Of a stretch of 15,066 nucleotides of DNA, positions 7,829 through 14,359 are shown in pieces (the stretch's first letter is position 1; each line of letters opens with the position of its first letter). Origin of the DNA: DSXH01 sp964532065 (GTDB taxonomy: Bacteria; Bacteroidota; Ignavibacteria; Ignavibacteriales; Melioribacteraceae); NCBI GenBank assembly GCA_964532065.1, contig CAZHHG010000072.1, positions 1-15,066 of the forward strand, written 5' to 3'. The translations under genes and the position numbers were made by a program. The notes below the pieces were generated by a model. It did not search any database. It worked only from the letters and a program-made list of their open reading frames with translations, and was not told where the DNA came from.

Positions 7829-9203
7829 TTTATTTGTAAAAATTTATAAATCAAGTCCGTATCCGGTAAAGAATTTGTCGACCAATCTATATTGGATGCT
7901 GAAATCATTAAAAGAAAGGAATTCACTTTACAGGGATTGTCTCGAGGAATTACGCAAAACCTCCGGATATGATACTCAGCAACTTAAAGAAATTCAGCTG
8001 AAGCGGTTTATCGGAATTTACAAGCATGCAATAAATACCGTCCCTTATTACTCTAAAATATATCGGGAATATGGCCTGAATGAAAATTCAATCGGATCAC
8101 TTGAAGATATTAAAAAACTCCCAATGATCGATAAGGAAGTTATCAGGGTAAATTATAAACAATTTATTTCGAGCCGGCCGGGCTCTCTCCAGTTGATAGG
8201 GGAAACTTCAGGTACTACCGGAAAACCTATCCGGGTTGCAATCGATAAGAAAACAGAAGCATATAACAATGCTGTTATGAAGTTTCAGGAGGAAATTGCC
8301 GGAATCCAACCGGAATGGTTCGGTGTCCTTGCAGGATATAAAATACTTTCGCTTAAACAAACAAAACCGCCGTTCTGGATTACAAATTACCTGAATAAAC
8401 AGGTTCATTACTCATCATATCATCTTGATAAAAATACGTTCGTTCATTATGAAGATCATATCCGTAAAAGAGGGATACGGTTTTTACGGGGTTATCCGAC
8501 AGCAATTGGTTCGCTTGCCGGCTATATCCTAAATTCTGGAAGGAAATTAAAACTGGATGCCGTCTTTGTCAGTTCTCAGCCTCTTGAAAAATGGTCCCGA
8601 CTTGCGATAGAGAACGCATTCGAATGCAAAGTATATGATTTTTATTCCCAGGTTGAAAAAGCTCTCTGGGCTATCTCGTGCGGTTATGGTGAGGATCTTC
8701 ATGTTGTCGATCCAATTTGTATTGCGGAATTTGAACGGGAAAACAAAGTAGAGGAGCCCTTTATCATAGCAACTAATCTTGTCAATTATTATTTCCCTTT
8801 GATAAGATATAAGCTGGATGATAACAGTGAATCGTCAATTGAGCCGGATTGCTTATGCGGCATCAAATATTCTCTGATGAAACCTGTCCGCTCAAGACGC
8901 GGGGATTTTCTAATAACCCCTTCCGGAAGGAAAATACCGGCACCTTCGTTTACAATAGTTTTTTGGGGATTGACGGGAATAATTGAATCCCAGATCGAAC
9001 AATTGTCGCCAGTTAAAATTATTGTCAGAATAGTTCCGGCTCAGCATATTAGAATTGATTATGATATAATTAGAAAACGCATTCATGAGATTGTCGGTAC
9101 GGATATGGAAGTAATAGTTGAACTGTGTGATAAAATAAAAGTAAGTGAAAACGGGAAAAGGCAATTTATTCTCCGCTCACCTGAAATAAAGGAGCCGGGT
9201 TAA
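7812..9203 (+). CDS. CapK/PaaK-type adenylate-forming enzyme (phenylacetate-CoA ligase-like)
   Basis: A 463-residue member of the ANL adenylating superfamily, of the CapK branch often found in capsule and exopolysaccharide loci. The ATP-binding motif is ETSGTTGKP (131-139). Later core motifs are present in altered form: FYSQVEKA for the usual YGxTE element, YFPLIRYKLDD, and SRRGDFLITPSG for the hinge region. A C-terminal SENGKRQF supplies a candidate catalytic lysine (Lys449). The chemistry expected is activation of a carboxylic acid as an acyl-adenylate, possibly for N- or O-acylation of a sugar. No acyl carrier protein or acyltransferase is seen nearby, so its acceptor is unknown. ATG at 7812 lies inside the upstream gene's last codons, implying translational coupling; the Shine-Dalgarno is poor. 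Confidence 0.84.
   Translation: MKYIPDLFVKIYKSSPYPVKNLSTNLYWMLKSLKERNSLYRDCLEELRKTSGYDTQQLKEIQLKRFIGIYKHAINTVPYYSKIYREYGLNENSIGSLEDIKKLPMIDKEVIRVNYKQFISSRPGSLQLIGETSGTTGKPIRVAIDKKTEAYNNAVMKFQEEIAGIQPEWFGVLAGYKILSLKQTKPPFWITNYLNKQVHYSSYHLDKNTFVHYEDHIRKRGIRFLRGYPTAIGSLAGYILNSGRKLKLDAVFVSSQPLEKWSRLAIENAFECKVYDFYSQVEKALWAISCGYGEDLHVVDPICIAEFERENKVEEPFIIATNLVNYYFPLIRYKLDDNSESSIEPDCLCGIKYSLMKPVRSRRGDFLITPSGRKIPAPSFTIVFWGLTGIIESQIEQLSPVKIIVRIVPAQHIRIDYDIIRKRIHEIVGTDMEVIVELCDKIKVSENGKRQFILRSPEIKEPG
9188..9194 (+). promoter_or_regulatory. Strong ribosome binding site for the TTG start at 9204
   Basis: AAAGGAG inside the end of the CapK-like gene lies 9 bases before TTG, which directly follows the TAA stop. 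This is among the best Shine-Dalgarno matches in the window and fixes the next gene's start as TTG. Confidence 0.72.
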
Positions 9204-10373
9204 TTGCAGGAAAAGGTGCTTGTACAATCCATAAGAAATTCAGTTGAAAAACTTGAATTATGGTTATTAAAAAATGAATGGAAGGGATATGATCCTTTTG
9301 AGGGGCTGAATTCATGGTTGCGGCCATTCACTCTGGAAGTTCCTTTTCTCAGACAGTCTCTCGTTCAGTTTATTAAAAGATTTCCAGTCAATATCCGGCC
9401 TCTTGTGGGGATTAAACCAGCTCGAAGTACAAAGGGTATTGCGTATATTGTTAAAGGGGATTTGAAACGTTATTCAATTACTAAAGATAAGAAGTTTCTG
9501 GAGCGGGCTGAATTCTTCCTCAACTGGCTGATTGAAAATTCCTGTCCTGGGTATTCAGGTTATTGCTGGGGCAATCACTTCGATTACCAGACCCGGGGTT
9601 ATTACCTTAAGAAAAATAATCCGACTCTGGTCTGGACAGCATTGACCGGGAGGGCATTTGCCGATGCCTACTTTATAACAGGCAAAAAATTATATGCGGA
9701 GGTTGTGGATAGCTCGTGCCGGTTCATTACGAAGGATCTTCCAAGAATTAAATCGGGTGAGGGCGAATGTATTAGCTATGTCTCAAATCCGGTTAATCTT
9801 GTTCATAATGCGAATTTACTTGGGGCTGGATTACTTGCGGCCGGCTATGCTGTAACCGGCAGACATGAGTATAAAGATATTGCAGAAAAGGCTCTAATTT
9901 ATTCAATCGATTCTCAATTGGATAACGGAGCATGGTATTATGGCGAAGAATTAAAGTATCATTGGATTGATAACTGGCATACCGCCTATAATCTGGACGC
10001 GATTAAATTATATCAGGATTATACAGGTGACAGTCGATTTATTGAATCCTTAAATAAGGGATTTAATTTCTTTGTTAATAATTTTTTTACAGAAAGCGGA
10101 ATACCTAAATTCTATTTCAACAAAGTCTACCCGGTCGATATTCAATCCTGTTCTCAGAGTATCGATACTCTGATTAATTTCAGGTATATTCGGCCTGAGA
10201 ATATAGAACTAGCCTCAAAGGTGGCTATCTGGACTATAAAAAATATGCAGGATTGGGAAGGCTATTTTTATCATTATAAGAACGGTATTTTTACTAATAA
10301 GACTCCGACTTTTCACTGGGGTCAGGCAACAATGTATCATGCTCTTCATAATCTATTAAGTATACTAAGGTAA
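9204..10373 (+). CDS. Uncharacterised alpha/alpha-toroid-like polysaccharide-locus protein
   Basis: A 389-residue protein built of repeated helical hairpins, as in (alpha/alpha)6 toroids. Tryptophan- and histidine-rich segments recur: NPTLVWTALTGRAFADAY (139-156), NLVHNANLLGAGLLAAGY (198-215), DNGAWYYGE (240-248), HWIDNWHTAYNLDA (253-266) and FHWGQATMYHAL (370-381). The N-terminal PFTLEVPFLRQSL and VNIRPLVGI segments resemble a family I recall from exopolysaccharide loci, with no established function and sometimes misleading automatic names. Toroid folds are used by glycoside hydrolases, polysaccharide lyases, C5-epimerases and N-acylglucosamine 2-epimerases, so a sugar-polymer or sugar-isomer activity is possible. 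No signal peptide is visible, so it should be cytoplasmic. The TTG start is supported by AAAGGAG 9 bases upstream and abuts the previous stop. A function cannot be assigned. Confidence 0.72.
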   Translation: MQEKVLVQSIRNSVEKLELWLLKNEWKGYDPFEGLNSWLRPFTLEVPFLRQSLVQFIKRFPVNIRPLVGIKPARSTKGIAYIVKGDLKRYSITKDKKFLERAEFFLNWLIENSCPGYSGYCWGNHFDYQTRGYYLKKNNPTLVWTALTGRAFADAYFITGKKLYAEVVDSSCRFITKDLPRIKSGEGECISYVSNPVNLVHNANLLGAGLLAAGYAVTGRHEYKDIAEKALIYSIDSQLDNGAWYYGEELKYHWIDNWHTAYNLDAIKLYQDYTGDSRFIESLNKGFNFFVNNFFTESGIPKFYFNKVYPVDIQSCSQSIDTLINFRYIRPENIELASKVAIWTIKNMQDWEGYFYHYKNGIFTNKTPTFHWGQATMYHALHNLLSILR

Positions 10374-10377
10374 AAAA

Positions 10378-11688
10378 ATGAATGTCAGTATTTTTGGTCT
10401 TGGTTATGTCGGATGTGTTAGCGCCGGGTGTTTAGCGCAGAATGGACATAAAATTATTGGAGTTGATGTCTCGGAGACTAAGGTCGGCCAGATTAATTCA
10501 GGAAATGCAACTATAATTGAAAAGGATATCGACGACATTATAAGAGAGCAGGTAAAAAACGGAAGGATTTTTGCGACTCAGGATTATTCTCTTGCGGTAC
10601 AAGATTCGGATATCTCTATTATTTGTGTTGGTACTCCAACTTCAGCAAATGGTCATCTCGATCTTTCGTATATTTTTAATGTTGTCAATCAAATAGCTGA
10701 ATCGCTGAAAAAGAAGAATCGGTTCCATGTTATTGCTATAAGATCTACGGTTAATCCCGGCACTTCGGAGAAATGCGCTGAAATAATAAGTGAGATTTCA
10801 GGGAAAATAAACGGAAAGGATTTTGCGGTTTTATCCAATCCGGAATTTCTGCGTGAGGGCTCCGCAGTCCAGGATTATTTTAACCCACCTTTTACTTTGA
10901 TCGGGTCTGAAAATATTTATGCGGTGGAGCAAATGTCTGAGTTATACAAATCCATCGATGCTGAAATTATTGTTACTAAAACCAGGACTGCAGAAATACT
11001 TAAATATATAAATAACTCTTTCCATGCATTAAAAATAAGTTTTGCTAATGAGGTCGGTAAAATATGTAAAGCTCTCGGAATCGATTCGCATGAATTAATG
11101 GAAATATTCTCTAAAGATAAGCAGCTCAACATTTCTTCTTATTATCTTAAGCCCGGTTTTGCCTATGGTGGTTCCTGCCTCCCGAAGGATCTTAAAGCAA
11201 TTAATACTATAGCTCACGATCTCTATATTGATGTTCCCGTATTATCTCATATCGAACACTCAAATGATTTGCAGAAGAAATACGCGTACGATCTTGTTAC
11301 ATCCCTTTCGAAAAAAAATATCGGTTTCCTTGGGATTAGCTTTAAATCGGGGACCGACGACCTCAGACGAAGCCCCTCGGTTGATCTGGTAGAAATGCTG
11401 GTAGGTAAAGGGTATTCAATTAAAATCTATGATAGGGAAATAAACCTTTCAAAACTGACCGGAAGAAATAAGGAGTATATTGAAAAACATTTGCCTCATC
11501 TGTCGGAATTAATGGTTTCATCGTTTCAGCAGTTATTAAATGAGTCGGACGTTATCGTAATATCCAAAAAAGATCTTGAACATAAAGATGCAATAAACAA
11601 TTCTCTCAGCTCAAAATATATTGTTGATCTCGTCCGGTATGATGAGAATCTTATCGGAAAAAAGAATTATTATGGATTATGCTGGTAA
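10378..11688 (+). CDS. algD: GDP-mannose 6-dehydrogenase (AlgD-type UDP-Glc/GDP-Man dehydrogenase)
   Basis: A 436-residue NAD-dependent dehydrogenase that oxidises a nucleotide sugar twice at C6, giving a hexuronic acid. Motifs are GLGYVG (7-12), CVGTPTSANG (83-92), SNPEFLREGSA (153-163), the lysine of EILKYINNSFHALK (Lys209) and the catalytic cysteine of GGSCLPKD (Cys267). The segment DKQLNISSYYLKPGFAYGGSC and the C-terminal YYGLCW closely match AlgD proteins rather than UDP-glucose dehydrogenases, and Cys267 lies one residue from the AlgD catalytic Cys268. The likely product is GDP-mannuronate, a donor for an acidic repeat unit. UDP-sugar use remains possible. CTAAGG 6-10 bases before ATG provides a fair ribosome site, and the gene begins 4 bases after the previous stop. 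No alg8, alg44 or other alginate polymer gene is present. Confidence 0.9.
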   Translation: MNVSIFGLGYVGCVSAGCLAQNGHKIIGVDVSETKVGQINSGNATIIEKDIDDIIREQVKNGRIFATQDYSLAVQDSDISIICVGTPTSANGHLDLSYIFNVVNQIAESLKKKNRFHVIAIRSTVNPGTSEKCAEIISEISGKINGKDFAVLSNPEFLREGSAVQDYFNPPFTLIGSENIYAVEQMSELYKSIDAEIIVTKTRTAEILKYINNSFHALKISFANEVGKICKALGIDSHELMEIFSKDKQLNISSYYLKPGFAYGGSCLPKDLKAINTIAHDLYIDVPVLSHIEHSNDLQKKYAYDLVTSLSKKNIGFLGISFKSGTDDLRRSPSVDLVEMLVGKGYSIKIYDREINLSKLTGRNKEYIEKHLPHLSELMVSSFQQLLNESDVIVISKKDLEHKDAINNSLSSKYIVDLVRYDENLIGKKNYYGLCW

Positions 11689-12865
11689 ACATATTGTATT
11701 TATAGTTGAAAATTTATCCGTACCGTTCGACAGACGGGTTTGGCGTGAGGCAAAATCTCTCCATTCAGCAGGATATAAAGTAAGCGTTATTTGCCCGGTA
11801 GGGTATAGCCAGGATAGGGAATATTTTTCTAATCATGATGGAATAAATATTTACAGGTATAATCTCCCTTATGTGCAAAATACGCGTTCCGGATATATCA
11901 AAGAATATTTAAGAGCTTTTATCGCAACTCTTTTTATTATGATAAAAATAAATTATAAAAATAAGATAGATGCGCTCCATGTTGCCAACCCGCCGGAAAT
12001 ATTTTTTCCTCTTGGATGGCTGGGAAAAATATTCGGATTCAAATTTATATTTGACCACCACGATCTCAGCCCGGAATCCTATCTCTACAAATTCAATAAG
12101 AGCCATACGGATAAAATGTACAGATTTCTCCTGCTTATGGAAAAGTTGACTTATAAGACCTCTTCATTTGTATTCGCAACCAATGAATCTATAAAAAAGA
12201 TTGCTGTTGGCAGAACAAATTATTCAGAATCCAGAACCGCTATTGTGAGGAATGGACCGGATAAAAATTATCAGCCGGTATCGCCAAAACCTGAGATCAA
12301 GAAAAATAGAAAATATCTGGCTGCTTATATCGGCGTTATGGGCCAGACGGACGGAGTTGATATTATTATCCGTGCTGTAAATTATATTGTAAATGAAGCC
12401 GGAATTAAGGATATCCAGTTTGTACTTATCGGTTTCGGGGATGAATATCAGAATCACGTCAGTTTAAAGGAGGAACTTGGCCTGAGCGACTATATTGATA
12501 TGCCCGGCAGGCTGCCTGACAGGGATGTAATAGAGATTCTATCTACTGCTGATGTCTGTCTTGCGCCGGATCCTGCTAATGGACTCAACGAGTTTCATAC
12601 TATGAATAAAATTATGGATTATATGCGGGTCGGTAAACCTATTGTTTCGTTTGATCTTCATGAAACCCGGTATACAGCAGCAGAGTCCGCTGTTTATATA
12701 AAAGATAATAACATTTATGATTTCGCAAATTCTATAATCGATTTGTGCAGTGATCGGGAAAAAAGATTAAGGATGGGTAAAATCGGGCGTGAACGGGTCA
12801 AAAATTTTACCTGGGAAATATCCGAATCTGTTTTGCTCGAACAATATTCGAAATTATGGAGATAA
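11672..12865 (+). CDS. Glycosyltransferase family 4, WbuB-like
   Basis: A GT-B glycosyltransferase of 397 residues from the ATG at 11672. An earlier in-frame ATG at 11621 would give 414 residues but overlaps algD by 68 bases. The later start puts HIVFIVENLSVPFDRRVWRE (7-26) at the usual family position, with a 17-base overlap. Other signatures are FDHHDLSPE (127-135), GVMGQTDGVD (221-230), VLIGFGDE (251-258) and PDPANGL before TMNKIMDYM (310-318), then GKPIVSFDLHETR. In this subfamily the standard EX7E pair is not conserved: the second acidic position is Asp317, in the TMNKIMEYM-type motif. It should extend the lipid-linked oligosaccharide at the inner membrane; donor and linkage are unknown. 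No strong Shine-Dalgarno precedes it, so coupling to algD translation is likely. Confidence 0.9.
   Translation: MDYAGKHIVFIVENLSVPFDRRVWREAKSLHSAGYKVSVICPVGYSQDREYFSNHDGINIYRYNLPYVQNTRSGYIKEYLRAFIATLFIMIKINYKNKIDALHVANPPEIFFPLGWLGKIFGFKFIFDHHDLSPESYLYKFNKSHTDKMYRFLLLMEKLTYKTSSFVFATNESIKKIAVGRTNYSESRTAIVRNGPDKNYQPVSPKPEIKKNRKYLAAYIGVMGQTDGVDIIIRAVNYIVNEAGIKDIQFVLIGFGDEYQNHVSLKEELGLSDYIDMPGRLPDRDVIEILSTADVCLAPDPANGLNEFHTMNKIMDYMRVGKPIVSFDLHETRYTAAESAVYIKDNNIYDFANSIIDLCSDREKRLRMGKIGRERVKNFTWEISESVLLEQYSKLWR
12858..12861 (+). promoter_or_regulatory. Ribosome binding site for the TTG start at 12870
   Basis: GGAG in the last codons of the GT4 gene lies 8 bases before TTG at 12870. The only nearby upstream in-frame ATG (12789) would give 27 extra residues without membrane or family character and a 77-base overlap, so the TTG is preferred. 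Confidence 0.65.
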
Positions 12866-12869
12866 TGAT

Positions 12870-14300
12870 TTGATCTGGCGGAAACCATCACATAGTCGTA
12901 TTGCTCAATTGGCTGATTTTTTAACGTCCATTTTAGCTTTTGGGTTTGCTTACATCTTATCAGGCTGGTTGAATAAAACCTACCCTTATATTTTCCCTCC
13001 TCAAATACAATTGAATAGTAGTTTTATTACTATTATAATTTTATTCGGTATAATAACTGTGGCTATGTTTTCAATTAATAAGGCATATAGCTATCAAAGA
13101 TTTACCTCGGTTAGTACAGAATTCTTCATAATCCTGAAAGTGACATTTATAATATTCCTGGTCAGTATTTCCCTCATATTTTTACTTGGAATGAAGGATT
13201 TCCCAAGGACAATCCTAATATTATTTTATTTACTAAATATTCTTTTATTTAGTCTTCAAAAAGCATTTCTTTTTTTGGTGGCTCAAAAAATAAGAAAACG
13301 CGGTAAGGATCGTAAAAAAGTAATTTTAGTAGGAACCGGAAGGAGAGCGATTAATTTTATCAATATTGTAAATCAGAACTTCGGATGGGGTCTCGATATC
13401 ATCGGTATTTTGACCGATGATTCACAGAAAATCGGAAGCAGAATAAGCGGTGTTGAAGTTATTGATCATTCCAAAAACATTGAAAATATTCTCAAATTAT
13501 TTAATCCGCAGGAAGTCATATTTACTATTTCAACAAAAAGATTTAATAGTTTCAGAGATGTCTTTGATGTTTGCGAAAGAGAAGGTGTCCAGATCAGGCT
13601 GAACTCAGACTTCTTCGGTTATATAACCAAAGATGTTAGGGTGGATAAAGTATATGGATTAAATATTATTTCTTTCAGTACCGTGAAAAGAAATGAATTC
13701 GACTTATACTTAAAAAGAATAATTGATATTGTCGGATCAATTGTTGCGTTAATATTATTTGCGCCGATTATTTTAATTGCCGCACTATGTATCTGGATTT
13801 CTGATGGAAGACCCATTATTTATAATTGGAATGTTGTTGGCATCGATAAAAAACCAATCAGGAGTTGGAAATTAAGGACCATGGTAAAGAATGCCGACTC
13901 TCTTAAAGAAAAGTTACTTGAAAAAAATGAAATGGATGGCCCGGTTTTTAAAATAAAAGATGACCCGAGAATTATTCCGTGCGGGAAGTGGATTAGAAAA
14001 TACAGTATCGATGAGACCCCGCAATTAATCAGTGTCCTTAAAGGGGATCTGAGTCTTGTCGGGCCAAGACCTGCGGGACCACATGAACTTGATAGATATG
14101 AAAGCTGGCAACGAAGAAAATTAAGTATTAAACCCGGTCTTACTTGTCTCTGGCAGATTCATGGCAGAAATGAAATTAAGAAATTTGATGACTGGGTTAA
14201 ATTGGATCTTTTCTATATCGATAATTGGACTTTGTGGCTGGATCTTAAAATTCTTTTTAAAACAGTTTTTGCAGTTATTAATAGCAAAGGAGCTCGATGA
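12870..14300 (+). CDS. Polyprenyl-phosphate sugar-1-phosphate transferase (WbaP/WcaJ-like priming enzyme)
   Basis: This enzyme starts each repeat unit by moving a sugar-1-phosphate from a nucleotide sugar to undecaprenyl phosphate in the inner membrane. From TTG at 12870 it has 476 residues. There are four N-terminal membrane segments (about 12-33, 50-68, 85-106, 113-138), a Rossmann-like central domain starting VILVGTGRRAINF (151-163), a fifth hydrophobic segment (283-309), then the bacterial sugar-transferase domain. That domain has KLRTM (334-338), the catalytic Asp-Glu pair in SIDETPQL (D381/E382), GDLSLVGPRP (392-401) and KPGLTCLWQIHGR (421-433), ending WLDLKILFKTV. Glucose-1-P or galactose-1-P is usual for this type, but the sugar is not readable here. 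Its final codons carry AAAGGAG, which could serve the following micro-ORF. Confidence 0.93.
   Translation: MIWRKPSHSRIAQLADFLTSILAFGFAYILSGWLNKTYPYIFPPQIQLNSSFITIIILFGIITVAMFSINKAYSYQRFTSVSTEFFIILKVTFIIFLVSISLIFLLGMKDFPRTILILFYLLNILLFSLQKAFLFLVAQKIRKRGKDRKKVILVGTGRRAINFINIVNQNFGWGLDIIGILTDDSQKIGSRISGVEVIDHSKNIENILKLFNPQEVIFTISTKRFNSFRDVFDVCEREGVQIRLNSDFFGYITKDVRVDKVYGLNIISFSTVKRNEFDLYLKRIIDIVGSIVALILFAPIILIAALCIWISDGRPIIYNWNVVGIDKKPIRSWKLRTMVKNADSLKEKLLEKNEMDGPVFKIKDDPRIIPCGKWIRKYSIDETPQLISVLKGDLSLVGPRPAGPHELDRYESWQRRKLSIKPGLTCLWQIHGRNEIKKFDDWVKLDLFYIDNWTLWLDLKILFKTVFAVINSKGAR
14286..14292 (+). promoter_or_regulatory. Strong Shine-Dalgarno-like AAAGGAG before the micro-ORF
   Basis: AAAGGAG overlaps the last codons of the priming transferase and stands 4 bases before ATG at 14297. 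The spacing is short but usable. It is too far (66 bases) to serve the kinase ATG at 14359 directly. Confidence 0.5.
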
Positions 14301-14359
14301 TTTTTAATACAGATGCTCAACTTGTCTTAATGTTTTTCATTATTCCTGGAAAAAACTAA
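14297..14359 (+). CDS. Possible 20-codon coupling micro-ORF
   Basis: An ATG overlapping the priming-transferase stop as ATGA opens a 20-codon frame that ends in TAA, whose last A is the first base of the kinase ATG (TAATG). The peptide, starting MIFNTDAQ and containing LVLMFFIIP, is hydrophobic in its second half, with no recognisable family. Both ends are joined to neighbouring genes in arrangements typical of translational coupling, and a good AAAGGAG lies upstream. It could be a leader that carries ribosomes to the kinase, a small membrane peptide, or chance in the only spacer above 25 bases. Existence of a product is unproven. Confidence 0.3.
   Translation: MIFNTDAQLVLMFFIIPGKN

Noticed and set aside
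11621..11671. Upstream ATG extension of the second GT4
   Set aside because: The 17 extra residues read algD codons in another frame and do not look like a GT4 N-terminus; the ATG at 11672 fits the family start.
10378..11688. An alginate biosynthesis cluster
   Set aside because: Only algD is present; there is no alg8/alg44 synthase, AlgG epimerase, AlgL lyase or acetylation gene, and the priming transferase points to lipid-linked repeat assembly.
12865..12873. ATG overlapping the GT4 stop (TAATG)
   Set aside because: It gives only two codons before TGA and is out of frame with the priming transferase; the TTG at 12870 has a well-spaced GGAG.
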